A stretch of DNA of 64,000 nucleotides from Elgaria multicarinata webbii (taxonomy: Eukaryota > Chordata > Lepidosauria > Squamata > Anguidae): contig NC_086176.1 of NCBI RefSeq assembly GCF_023053635.1, forward strand, positions 74,286,536 to 74,350,535. Direction: 5' to 3'. The notes under the pieces are model-generated. The model made no database searches. It was given only the letters and a program-made list of their open reading frames with translations, and was not told the origin of the DNA. Positions 24,980 to 36,083 of the stretch are shown one piece after another (within the stretch, counting starts at the first letter, position 1; each line of letters opens with the position of its first letter). A program made the position numbers and the translations under genes.

Positions 24980-25074
24980 GCCCATATGTGTGATGCATAG
25001 AGACCACGATGAAGAAATGCAGGTTGCTTACCTGTAACTGTAGTTCTTCGAGTGGTCATCTATGCATTCACACA
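24980..25074 (+). repeat. DIRS internal complementary region
   Basis: The left half (24980-25016, GCCCATATGTGTGATGCATA.. to ..GATGAAGAA) is the exact reverse complement of the element's left tip. The right half (25015-25074, AAATGCAGGTTGCTTACC..) is the reverse complement of its right tip. The halves overlap by about two A/T bases, marking the expected circle junction. This is the template that joins the ends when the circular intermediate is made, and it fixes the element borders at 19604 and 25376. Confidence 0.92.
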
Positions 25075-25191
25075 ACCCACCCACCATCCCCACTTGGTGG
25101 TGTGAAACTTACAAATGACACAGTTATATGTGGAATGTACTTTATTTAATTTACACTCATGTTTATGGGGGCACAATGTCGGACTCCTGTA

Positions 25192-25376
25192 AACTGAGGT
25201 AAGGGCGGGAACCCCATGGACATGCGCAGTAGCGTGGGGGAGGGGTTCCCGCCAAAAACGTTCCACTTAGCTATAGAAGGTTCCGGTTCGGTCTCTGCGC
25301 AGGCGCAAAGCCCATATGTGTGAATGCATAGATGACCACTCGAAGAACTACAGTTACAGGTAAGCAACCTGCATTT
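25192..25376 (+). repeat. DIRS right inverted terminal repeat
   Basis: It starts AACTGAGGTAAGGGCGGGAA and mirrors the left repeat. It is extended by a unique tip (ACCACTCGAAGAACTACAG, then TTACAGGTAAGCAACCTGC) absent from the left repeat but present, reversed, in the internal complementary region. A longer right repeat is usual in DIRS elements. Confidence 0.9.
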
Positions 25377-26504
25377 TCAGCTGCTAGCCATTCAGTATAG
25401 AGTAATCTAATCAAGTCAGCCCTGTCTGGAATCTGGTGTAAAGTCTGTAACCACCCAATCTTCAGCAAACCTGCAAGAATCTCAGAGGTGCATGTTAATA
25501 AAGTGGAAATAATCTGTTAGGCTAGAGAAGAAAAGATCCTTCTCTTTTTAAAAAAAGTTTTCTGTTGAGGAATTGGGAAGAAAGAATGCAAGAAGTTGAA
25601 TATGTTCGATCTTCTACTCCAGTTCCAAGGATCATAAAAATTTCACAACCCTCCCCCCTGTTTACTTAGTATTGCTGTGCCCTAGATCTGACAATGTATA
25701 CCTCCAGTAGCTATAATGAAATCCATGGAAAGAAGGCACAAAGAATAGAGGAGGGAAAGACATCAAATGATGGCAGCTTTTATTCCCTGCTGTTGAACTG
25801 AAAATGGGTAGATAGTTTGTAACCGAGGCTGAAAATGCATTTAAACTTTATTTACTAGACAATAAATAATACAAAACCTAGCTGACAAATGTTGAAGATG
25901 AGTGCTGTCATTGAATTCTTATATTGTAGTCGGTGATGCTCCTTTGTGAGACTTGCAAGAATAAGCCATAAGTACTAGTTTCAGGAAAGAAACATTTTTA
26001 CCGGGGCCCAAACTGTCCCATCATTGTAGAAAACATGTGAGTTAGATGTATACTGCAATTGCTTGCATTTATCATACTTATATGGCACATATTAACTCCT
26101 CTTTTATAAAGGGGAATCAAATCTGGACTTATCTTTAAAATAAGACCTTGAAGATCTGGAAGTCTGTGTACCAACTTTTATTTGATCCATCTTTCAAAGT
26201 TTGCTGTCCTCTAAATACTGAAGAATTTAAGATACAGAATCAGGGCATAATTTAGAACAAGGACATAGCACCAGAACCTGTTTTCAGTGCCAGTAGCTCA
26301 GAGGTTAAAAATGTGACGTGATAAATGACTGCCTTGGCCTGAACATGTTCATGTCCCTTGTAAGCACTGCTGGAGTGTGTGATACAAGAAATTAGTATTA
26401 TTATTTTGATACTTGCTGTACTACACTGAACTAGAATGGTAAATTCAGATATTGTCATTAGAGTTGACTGACATGTCATGTTGTACTTGGGCAAGGAAAC
26501 TGTG

Positions 26505-26612
26505 GGCACGTCTACACCAGAGGGGGTGGAGGGGGAGGGGGAGGGGGAGGATCTCGTGATATGCTGATCGCAAGATCCTGTCCCTCAGTCCACGTTCGCA
26601 GGGATTTAAATT
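26505..26612 (-). mobile_element. Fragment of GC-rich hairpin MITE (family P2)
   Basis: GGGCACGTCTACACCAGAGG is followed by a G-rich expanded stretch, (GAGGGG)n-like, and then the foldback GATCTCGTGATATGCTGATC with GCAAGATCC. This is the reverse complement of the 3' end of the P2 copies at 28351-28843 and 62497-62971. Only about 110 bp remains. Confidence 0.7.
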
Positions 26613-28059
26613 TGCAGATGGATAGGTATGGAAGAACCGGTAATTTTCAAGCTCACTAGAATTCACAGAAATGCAGTTACAGGCTCATTTCACCCCCTGC
26701 TCCCGTTTTTGTTTTTTATCTATTTTTTGGCTCGTTCAAACAGGGAAAGTGTGCATCTTGAAAGAAAGATGTGCATTTCTCTGTGTATTTTTTAAAAGTG
26801 TGTATTTCCCCCCTTGACTAAATTGTAAAAATGTACATTTTTGAAAAGTGTGCATTTTAAAATGCAACTTCCCACTCCCAAAATGTGCCTTTTTCATGAA
26901 TTTGGATCCAATTCGCTCATTCCTTGCAATGTGTACTTTCTATTGGAGTTCATCTGTTATAAACTGCTTTGCTTTCATGTAACAGAAGCAGTATAAAAAT
27001 AAAAGTAAAGCTGGAGTTCTTAGAATGCATAAGCTGCAAGTGCCCATTCATTTTCCGTAGCACATTTCCTTCTAAATATTATATATGTCTTATTCAGACC
27101 CTGTAGATAATACATCTGCTCTTCTGCTCAGGTTTGTACACAGTATATCCATGAGGGATGTATCATCATTCTGTGAATCTTGGCTTGTTTCATTCTCATT
27201 GGCAAGCATTTGTTATACACAAAATGCATTATCAGACTTACTGTCTTCTTTAACCCAGCAAGCAAAGAACTTCACATATAGTGAAAGTATTCCAGGCATT
27301 CTTATACCCATCATTGCCACAGTACCTCTTTCAAGCTGCATAATAGCCTCATTTTTATGCCAGCTTCAGCTTGCACACTACCCTGCTGACTAAATTTGTT
27401 AAGAAAGTGCCCTCTGTTTTGCATCACATAGGCACCAGCTTGTTCCCCACCCCCTTATTTTCCAATAGTACCTATTTACTTAATGGGCCAAATCTATGAA
27501 CCTTACCTGCAACAGGTAAGGTTTGTGATGTCACATTGGTGGTATAGATGCCAGTTCAGAAACCTTAGAATTGGGCTGTTGGTCAGGTAACACTGCACTA
27601 AATAAAGGCTGGTAGTGTAGATCAAGTTTTAGATGTCATAAAGTCTGATTCAAACCCATTTTATCTTCTTTTGAGAAGCTATATAGAGCATCCATAATGG
27701 ATATCAAACTATTAGATGCGCCTTAATTCCTTACAAAGTTTTCACCAGTCCTCCTCACATACCTTTTCTAGATCCATTGATGTATTTGCTCAACTTGTAA
27801 TGCATTTTAATGGATCTTTATGAAAGTTGCATATACTGTAACTTGGACAACCTCCATTTCAAGTACATGGTGTGTGTGTGTGATGTGTATGTACGCTGCT
27901 TGACAAATGATTTGAACTCCCTGACCCAAATTCCTCTTTCTCCCTCCCCTTCCTGCAACCCTAAACTCAATTGAGCAATAGAATTGTAAGTTAATTTCTT
28001 TACCATTTTACAATGTATTTGTGTATTTTTATAGCTACTGTTCGTATGCTCACATCCTG

Positions 28060-28106
28060 CAATGGCCTTATAGGCCTCTTCCAACTCTACTGTTCTATTA
28101 TTCTAT
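28060..28106 (+). mobile_element. CR1 LINE tail remnant
   Basis: AATGGCCTTATAGGCCTC followed by TTCCAACTCTACTGTTCTAT and ATTCTATT is the terminal 3'UTR and microsatellite of CR1. Nothing of the coding part remains. Confidence 0.75.
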
Positions 28107-28350
28107 TGCATATGCTTGAAAAAGAAAGAAATTACATCAGCCACTATTTCCTTTGGTAGGGTTTTTGTATTTAGGCTGACATTTTTTGTGCATAGCTGCT
28201 GTCACTGTACTATGCCTTATGCCTCCAATGCAAAAACTGGGAATTTTAAAATTCTATGCTATACTTGATTTATCTGTAACTAATAGGTTTCTAATTTGTT
28301 CTTACTTGACAGCAGACTTCCTTCCCACTGCAGGATTAATTGGAGCTTAT

Positions 28351-28843
28351 AGGGCATTCCTCATGGCTAGAGGGGGTGATATCCCGTGGATCGCCCCTGG
28401 GCATCCACATGACGCACAGGGCATCCTGGGAGCAGGGAGGGATGATTCCTCCCTTTCCCCAGGATATCCCCCTACCCTTCTATCCCGGGTTTTCCCACGG
28501 TCTCAGGATGATCCCGAGACCGTGGGACGTGTGGTCCACTGTCTCTGTTTTGTCCCGGCTCCTTGCAAGTAAACATGAGGAGCCGGGAACCAGGCACAGG
28601 ACACGGAGCTCCTCAGGAGCTCTGTGCCCCTCGGGAGTGGGGTGGGGGGAGTGCGAGGAGTGTTTTTTTTTAAAAAAAAAATACTGTTCAATTCGAGCGC
28701 TTGTGTGCTCCTTTTCCTTTAAAAACAAAAAATCCAAAATGGCGGGCACAATGTCACATGCTGCGTGTCGACGAGGGGGATGATCTCGCCATCATAAAAT
28801 CACGAGATCATCCCCCTGAGCCCCCCTCGTTTGGCCATGCCCA
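28351..28843 (+). mobile_element. GC-rich hairpin MITE (family P2), copy 1
   Basis: About 490 bp that aligns along its length with 62497-62971. Shared blocks are CAGGGAGGGATGATTCCTCC, CCGGCTCCTTGCAAGTAA, a GGAGCTC palindrome near 28600, a T-run/A-run centre, and a subterminal foldback (GATCTCGCCATC then AAAATCACGAGATC). The ends are imperfectly inverted, GGGCAT.. and ..GGCCATGCCC. It is CpG-rich in an AT-rich intron and does not encode a recognisable protein, despite open frames caused by its base composition. Confidence 0.75.
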
Positions 28844-31830
28844 TAGTCTGTAATGTCCTGGACTTTGCCACAAATTGCCTTCCTGAAAGATTCTTCACCA
28901 TACGTCTCATCACATTTTATTAAACATAAGCCTCTTGTTTATTCAAAAATTTGTAATCAGCAGTGATGTAAATTGCCATCTACTCATCAATGTGATTTCC
29001 CCCCCAGATGTAATTATTTATTAAGACAATGTTCGAAGGAGTTGTTTTGGCTCACAGAAGGAGCTTGCCCATTTTCTTGCACCCTCCCTTTTCCCCCTTC
29101 TTTTTAACAGGCAGCCTCTGTGTAATATTGCAAAGTGCTTTGGAAACCTCTCTCCATTTTAAAAGCAAGCTCTCACCTTGCCATGTGACTTCTTGTTTGA
29201 GCAAAAGAATTCTAAATCCCCCTTGGACTCATGCAACTAGTTTCATGTATGTTTTGATCTTGGCTGATTTGACCAATAGTCTAAGCTAAAAGGATGTGCA
29301 CTTTGATAAGAATTAATTTTGTTTACCTGTGATTACATGTCAAGCCCCGTAAGGATCTGATTGTTATTCATAATCCATCTGTCAGATGGGTGTGCATTAA
29401 GTCATTATTGCAATGTATATTTAACTTTTATAAGTAGATTTTTATGGCAGTTTAATGGGTTGTTATTCTTCTTCTGCTCAGCAAGAGCCTAGGTTAGAAA
29501 TTTTTTTGGATTCTTGGGAATTTTAGAAAGTTATTAATCAGATTTTAAGATTGTAATACCTTTGCAGTGAATATATGCGTTACTTGTTAATATAGTTATT
29601 CAAGCTTTAATATTTTGAAGGGCAAATCATGGATTTCTGGTTTCCACTCAGTGTCTCTACTCTAGTTTTCAGGGCATAAATGTTGAAACGAATGGTAGAA
29701 ATGGCAAGTAAATGGTCAGAATACCAAGCTTGAAACGAATTGTATTGTCTTGAATTATAATAATTTGGGTTTTTATGGATTACATGTTGAATCAACTGAG
29801 ATCTATATGTTCTATTTTACTATGTAGCATATTACACCACATTATGAAGCTTAGTGTGAAGTAGCTTAAGAAACAGATCTATACCATTCACCCCCACTGA
29901 ATTCCTTTTGCTTTTTGTGAATTCCAGACAAGTAACAAGATTAACCTGACAACTCTAATACTTTATTCTACTCTGCTCCCCTGCTCAAAATATCTTGCTT
30001 TTGTTAAACTTACCACACACAAACATACAATGGAAATTAAATAGCTGTAACACTGTTGTTTGCACTTTTACCCAGAACTTAAAAGACAATTATTTCCAGA
30101 AAGTTGGCACTTGTAGCCATTCAGATGATAAAATTGATTCCAGTTACAGGCCATCTTTATTTGGACAGGAAATACCAGTAGTGTTTGAAAAAATGGATTA
30201 TTAAGGACTTTAGTTCGCTGAAGGTGGCTCACGTGTTCTATTTGCTAACGCACCACCTTACTGGGAAAAAGTGTAGCTTTTCTCTAGGCCAGATTATTTT
30301 CTCTGCAAATCTTTGGAACAGGAAATAAAAAACAGCTAATGGTTCATGGGGCATGTGGAATTAGTTTAAGGAAAACCTGAATCCTTATCCTTCTGGCTGC
30401 CTCCTTTTTCCTATGCTGTTTTGTCTATGCTTCCCTTAGAATATGTCAACAAATTTCCTTTAAGCTCCAAAGCAGAGAGTGCAGTGGGACTGAGGAGGGT
30501 ATAGTGGCCCTTCCCGTTAAGGGAGAAAATTTAGAACAGATGTGCATTCAAGAAGGTACAAGTTGGTCTTGTTAAAATATTTGTAAAGAAAAATAGCTTC
30601 AGGATCTCCCAAAGAAATCCCTATTGAGCTTTAGAGATATAAGAAAGTGGTATGGTTTTTGTTATTTTGATAGCATTCTTTCCACACAAGATTTGATGAT
30701 GAATCAAGATACGCTTAGATCTGGGAATCTAAACTGAAGAGGAATAAGTAAGAACAGAAAGCAGTTTTGACTCGAGGCTGGATTATTGTTTACTTAGTAA
30801 TTATTGAACTGAATGATAGTTTCATGGTCCTCTTATATGGTCAAATTTGCTGGAAAGAATGCTGCTGCAACAACATGGTTTGAACAAAAGCCTGTATATC
30901 CTAGAGGTCTACAACTCCAGTATTATACAACCATTTAGTACACCTAAATGATTTTTGTTTCTATAAAATAAACACTGAGGAAATCTTAGTAATGGCATAT
31001 AGTTTGATGTCTGTTATCCAAATAGTAGGGATCATTAGGAACATGATTGCTTGATTAGTATTTTCACAGGGAGCAACACCCTTAAAAGCATGGATAAACT
31101 AAGGGAGCAATGTGACCTATATCAAGGTTTCTTTGTTTTCTAAACTAGTATATTGTCATCTTTTGAAATGTATTGCTTTTAACTGTTCACCAAATCATTG
31201 CTAATACATAAACATCTCTAGATTGCTGATTTATAAATACTGTCTTTTGTGACTACATTTTTAAGGTCTTCAGAACAAATTTGACTCTTGACCTGTATCA
31301 TCAAAGTATTTTGGGGTGTTTAAATGCTGTATGGCTCACTCAACCAACTCAATTTATAAAGAAAAGCAATGCACACAACAAAAGAAGAAACCCACTTTAT
31401 TTGCTATTAAGATATTGGGCAATATCCAATTCTGTAATTCTGCTAGTACAAGTGATCTAAACTATGTGCAAGAAGAGAATCCAACTAAAGTTCTTTTTGC
31501 AAGCACACTTACACAACCAATTCTGCATCACTCTGGCACATTACTCTTGTACAATCGGTTGTGCGTCATGTTTGCACAACTGGTTGTGCAGCTCATTGAA
31601 CATCAGGAAGATTCCGTGGAACTCCGCTAGCACTACTTGAGTTTGTGGAATGGATATCACCATTAAGTATCAGAAAAGAAAGTATTGTATTTTATTCTTT
31701 TAAATATTTGTATTTTATTTTATATTTCTAACTATTTGTTGTTTATTAGACAGATTAAAAATGCAACTAATAAATAAATAATAAGTAAGACATAGGTATA
31801 GAACATATGTTTTCTAATATGTTTTCTAAT
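28844..31830 (+). other. Intronic sequence without recognised content
   Basis: This is AT-rich intron of MCTP1 with no exon, RNA gene or clear repeat. A cluster of CACAACC/GGTTGTGC words occurs at 31515-31595 and may be a worn repeat. Confidence 0.45.
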
Positions 31831-31943
31831 TGTGCTTTTAACCTGTTGGTTGTTTTATTGTGGTTTTAATTTTTGTGAACCACCCAGAGAGCTTCGGCTA
31901 TCGGGCGGTATAAAAATGTAATAAATTAATTAATTAATTAATA
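31831..31943 (+). mobile_element. L2-type LINE 3' tail
   Basis: TGTGCTTTTAACCTGTTGGT through AACCACCCAGAGAGCTTCGG and GGCGGTATAAAAATG to a (TTAA)n tail. It matches 2331-2450 almost base for base, so the two come from one recent L2 lineage. Only the last 110 bp was copied. Confidence 0.85.
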
Positions 31944-33106
31944 ATATTCCTGCAGTTTGATCTTGAACTGTGACTAATTTATAGGGAATCACATTGTCAT
32001 GTCATTTGTGGGTGAACATGTTTAAAATATGCATCTCTATAATAATATTTTTACGTTTAAAAATATGATGTATTTCTAAAACTTTGATGCTTCCAACAAA
32101 CGTCTTGGCTTCATATTTTGGAAGTGGGATTGAGGAGGGAGTGAAAGCTTAAGGGATGAGGACCAGGAAAATAGTGATAGGATGTGGAATGCTAAAGCAT
32201 CTTTAAACAAAAAACAAACCTCCAACCCTGCCCATTACACGCTTTTCACTAATATTAATGTAAGTTAGATTTCATTGGAATGCTAATTGATAATACCACA
32301 ATAACTGGTGTATCATAAACCAGCAGCGGAAATGGATTTGTTCAGTGTGACACTTTTTGCCATTTCATGCATCATACCAAATGACAGCTTGTGCAAATTG
32401 TGGCTTGCAGACTTATCTCAAACCATGATTTGACCTTCTGGTTTACTGTAGTTTGTCAGTTTAACATCACAGCAGACCACAGTTAACCTTTGCAGACCGT
32501 GGTTTGGCATTATATCTGCATCAAGTCTTTGTGTGTCTAGTGGTCAAGTTAATTTATCTCAAAAATGTATGTTTCTACTTACCCATAAATTATAACAAGA
32601 CACCACTCCTATTGAAAACAATGGAAACTTTGCCAAATCATTATAAAACCTAAGCATTTTTGTCTAGTTTCCTGCTTCCTATACTTCCAAAGAAGTTTTT
32701 ATTATCTTGCAATGTAGATATATTCCTGTCAACAGCAAAAAATGCATTTCTGAAATGTAACCTAGTAATATACCGATACTTATCTCTTACCAAAGTACAC
32801 AGGATATTAAATTGGCATCCCCAACATATAACAACAACAACAACAACCAAGTTGCTGAATTATTGAACATATAGCTAAGAAAGCAATATAGTGAGAAATG
32901 AAGGTAGTCAGTATTGTGTACTCATTTTATATAACCTCTGTGGATACAGTTCAAAGTTCAGGAAAATAACCAATACCTTAACGTGTGTGTCTTGTTCTTT
33001 TAAAATGTACCTTAATTGTGACTTGCATGTTTCTAAGGAAAGCTATTATAGTTGTAGTATGACCAACAAAGCTTGCTTCTGATTGCCTCTTTCTCATAAT
33101 CCTTAG

Positions 33107-33216
33107 GACAGTGAAAAGAAAGGATTTATGAATAAGCTTTATGCCATCCAGGAAGTGTGTGTCAGTGTCCAGAACATCCTTGATGAAGTGGCTTCCTTCG
33201 GAGAAAGAATAAAGAA
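33107..33216 (+). CDS. MCTP1: MCTP1 exon: pre-membrane helix
   Basis: This 110-nt exon encodes DSEKKGFMNKLYAIQEV, CVSVQNILDEVASFGE and RIK, followed by the first two bases of an Asn codon. It lies between ..CATAATCCTTAG and GTGAGTGTT, both good splice sites. The sequence is amphipathic and helical and runs from the acidic linker to the final membrane segment; in MCTP proteins this part precedes the second arm of the membrane hairpin. It is phase 0 at the start and phase 2 at the end, and joins perfectly to 4137 and 34219. From memory it differs from human MCTP1 only by conservative changes such as MNKL for INKI. Confidence 0.95.
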
Positions 33217-33789
33217 GTGAGTGTTGAAACATTGGTGCTCAATTGCTCTCAGATGTGTGTTTCCCCAGTCAAGTTGCAAAATGTTACATACTTTGGACCA
33301 AGGACAAAATCTTGTTATGATGTATATACTACAAAAATCACATCATACTTATTTTGCAATTGCTGCCATGAATGTACTGTCATTTTCCTTGGGACGTTAG
33401 AGAGATATCTCATCTAGAACAAAAATAGCAGCACATTTCTGAAGGAAATTGTTCTTGACTGAGAAATCCATTCAAATGACCAAATTGCTCTGGGCACTCC
33501 TGGAGGTAGCTGGTACTTTATATCATTCTTCCAAGTGGTAAAAGGCTTTTACAACACCAAAGGTTGGAAACCAACTCTTTCTGAAACCTCTGGTCAGGAA
33601 AATCTTAATTAGATAACCTTGGGGAAGACTGCTTGGACCTCATGTTGAAGCATGACAAGGATTGTGAACTTCCCTTGAAGGCCATTTTGAAAGAAAGGCA
33701 ATTCTGGCAAATGGGTGTGGAGAAAGCTTTTGGATTCTTTAAACGTTTGCATGAAGAACAATTGCTGTGACATTCAAAGATGAAGTTGA

Positions 33790-34062
33790 ATTTAAGATTC
33801 ACTGGTCACTTCGTATGGAGTGTTATGGAATCCCCTGCCTCTGGAGGTCCGGCAGGCACCAACTTTGTATTCCTTTCAGCGCCTCCTGAAAACATCGTTG
33901 TTCCAGGAAGTCTTCCCTTGATGACCAGCCATGGTTCACTTTGCATTTTGCTTCTTTTAAAAATCTATTTTAATGTGTTTTTATTTTATCTTGTACGCTG
34001 CTCAGAAATTTTGAATGGGGTGTGGTATATAAATATTGTAGATAAATAAATAAATAAATATT
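33790..34062 (+). mobile_element. L2-type LINE 3' end
   Basis: A decayed coding end (GGAATCCCCTGCCTCTGGAG.., corresponding to a W-N/LP.EVR region) is followed by TTTTATTTTATCTTGTACGC, a diverged GCTCAGAAATTTTGAATGGG block and a (AAAT)n tail at 34040-34062. It is older than the 31831 copy. It lies between two MCTP1 exons. Confidence 0.7.
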
Positions 34063-34218
34063 CTATATCCATGCATTCATAAACATTTCGGTTCTCTCAC
34101 CTAAGATTAATTTTGTTCCATTTATGGATCTATATTCTGCCCGGCTGGTGCTTATTCTTCTATTAATTCTGTTCTGTGGAGTTGTTATACTTCTGACTTA
34201 CGTTAATTTTTTATGCAG

Positions 34219-34328
34219 TACATTCAGCTGGACTGTTCCATTCTTAAGCTGGCTGGCCATTGTTGCCCTCTGTGTGTTCACAGTCATCCTGTATTTCATT
34301 CCACTGAGATACATTGTCCTTGTCTGGG
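34219..34328 (+). CDS. MCTP1: MCTP1 exon: last membrane segment
   Basis: The exon encodes (N)[17 protein letters not shown] then [19 protein letters not shown] and the first base of a Gly codon. This is the second long hydrophobic stretch of MCTP1, about 30 residues, consistent with a hairpin or a spanning segment in the endoplasmic reticulum membrane. The acceptor is ..TTTTTTATGCAG and the donor GTAAGT. It is 110 nt, starting in phase 2 and ending in phase 1, exactly as needed. No interruption is seen. Confidence 0.95.
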
Positions 34329-35414
34329 GTAAGTAAAGCCTTCCCCCCCCCTGCAAAGCTGTCTGTGCCACATAGAACAAACTGTTTTTAAGGCATGAGT
34401 TATATTGTCTGTAGTTTTCTGTATTTATGATCATGAAGCTACTTCATGATGGAAACAGACAGGTTAGTTAGAAATCACAACTGTGTAAAGATTTAGACTC
34501 ACCTGCAAAATGCATTTTTCTTGTCTGGCATTTTAGACTTCATCATACTATAAACATGTATCCATGTGGATTCTTCATATATCAAACTGTAGCTTTGTCT
34601 AGATAGTATTCTGATTTATTTTCCCCACTTATATAAAAACAGTAGCATTTCAATTTATATAGTGTGGTTAGGACAGTATTCTTTTTTAGTCCTTAATCAA
34701 ATGGAAATATAGAGAGGCAGTTTCTACAAACCAGCAATGAGAGGTCACCTTTTAAACAAACAGGAAAAACAAATGTTTTTTTTTTTTTTACTTGTGCGTT
34801 GAGGTATAGGTTTATAGGCTGGTTTTAGATTAACAAATAGTGAACGTGCATAGTGAGTGTATTTTATAGCTTTTATTGTACTTGAATACACACTACTGTA
34901 TCTCTTGTGCAAAACCTCTCAGACTACAGAAATGACTAGATAAATACACAACTTTGTAATCGCATGATCCACACAGATTGGTCTATTTCTACTTAGAAAA
35001 GTTACTGACCATCTTATTTGCAAAAAAATAGTTGTGGAAAATGAAGAGTGGCCCAAGATGCTTTGCTTCCAGAGTAATAGTTGAACTTATTTTAACACTG
35101 TTAAAACACAATCCTCAGGAGAGCAGCAGGATGGCTTAGGGAGCACAGCACAGGCTCATTGACTTAAATATCTCCATTCTCTAACACCTTGCCACTGCTC
35201 CTGACCTCTAGTATCTGCTACCTGAGGCAGCTGCCTCACTCTGCCTAATGATAGGGCTGGCCCTAGCAGTAGACACAAATGTTATATTTGATAATTTTGA
35301 AGGCTGTATTGACTTTGTCTGTTTAAAATGGATATTCAGCTGCAAATAATCAGGAAACATCTATTTGAGTGTCTCCTCCTTCAAGAGCTTACACACTGTT
35401 CAAAGGAGAGTTGC

Positions 35415-35480
35415 AGTTATTTATTTCATTTCATTTCATTTCTATGCTCCCCAATAGCTGAAGCTCTCTGGGCATTTTAC
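35415..35480 (-). mobile_element. L2-type LINE tail, minus strand
   Basis: The minus strand reads AAAATGCCCAGAGAGCTTCA then GCTATTGGGGAGCATAGAAA and (TGAAA)n. This is the terminal L2 3'UTR block. No more than about 65 bp is left. Confidence 0.75.
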
Positions 35481-35985
35481 AATAATTGTAACTAGTGATC
35501 AAGTTATGATGTTGGCCGTTAAAACCATGGAAGGCTTATATGGCAACTTAACAACCCTTGTCAATAGCTAATACAATTCCACCGTGGAACAATGATACAA
35601 ATATTCTAGCAGAATATAGAGAAGAATAGACTAGCTCCTCTCTTTCCTAAGACATAAATTCTAACGTTACTTAGAATGATTTTTCCTTTCTCCCTTGACT
35701 AAAAATGGCATCACATGATTGTATCAACCAGCTCTGCTTTGAATGAACTGAAGTTTATGAACTTTAGAGAGTTTTTAGCTGGTAAAATCATTACTTTGAT
35801 TTTCTGATGGGGATTGTAAGGCAAAATCAAAATGCCCATGTTCTAGGAAGAACATGTAAAAAGTGAGAGTAATGGGGGTACTTGTCAAGTATGAGTTTAC
35901 ATCTAATCCTATGTGTCTGTTTCAAGGATTTTACATTGACATTAAAGCTTCAGAATTTATTAACATGAACTATCATTTTATTTAG

Positions 35986-36083
35986 GTATCAATAAATTTA
36001 CAAAGAAGCTCCGAAGTCCATATGCAATCGATAACAACGAACTACTTGATTTCCTTTCCAGAGTTCCTTCAGATGTGCAAGTG
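35986..36083 (+). CDS. MCTP1: MCTP1 exon: cytosolic tail
   Basis: 98 nt encoding (G)[32 protein letters not shown]. The acceptor is ..TTTTATTTAG and the donor GTGTGT. It starts in phase 1 and ends in phase 0. The tail after the last membrane segment is basic, then acidic, and is one of the most conserved parts of MCTP proteins; its binding partner is not known from sequence. The reading frame joins smoothly to the last exon as SDVQV-VQYQEL. Confidence 0.95.

Larger units (their letters stand above)
19604..25376 (+). mobile_element. DIRS-type tyrosine-recombinase retroelement
   Basis: This 5.77-kb element has the full DIRS layout in order: left inverted terminal repeat, gag-like region, reverse transcriptase and RNase H region, tyrosine recombinase (YR) region, internal complementary region, right inverted terminal repeat. 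DIRS elements copy through RNA and integrate by recombination of a circle, using YR in place of an integrase, and make no target duplication. None is seen here. Overlapping reading frames between RT/RH and YR are normal for the family. It is a fossil: all parts are recognisable, with a small number of breaks (about two to four). The terminal repeats differ at only about three positions over roughly 120 aligned bases, so it is probably young. Confidence 0.93.
4138..33106 (+). other. MCTP1: Large MCTP1 intron (about 29 kb)
   Basis: The intron is bounded by GTAATT after 4137 and ..CCTTAG before 33107. No exon inside it fits MCTP1: the flanking exons join directly as DDK-DSEKKGF, as in other vertebrates. 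Its contents are listed separately: tandem duplication, LINEs, SINEs, solo LTR, MITEs and the DIRS element. Long stretches without recognisable content are 11186-11940, 12046-13040, 14359-17490, 17616-18715, 19194-19603, 25377-26504, 26613-28059, 28844-31830 and 31944-33106. These are AT-rich, with no ORF of recognisable protein. Confidence 0.85.

Noticed and set aside
27505-27530. Small hairpin ACCTTACCTG..CAGGTAAGGT considered as a regulatory RNA or splice decoy
   Set aside because: The arms are only about 10 bp and isolated in intron; no further structure or repeat copy was seen.
28186-28783. Overlapping open frames of 128 and 147 codons
   Set aside because: They lie over the GC-rich P2 MITE, where stop codons are rare by composition; the peptides have no domain, and the second P2 copy does not keep the same frames.
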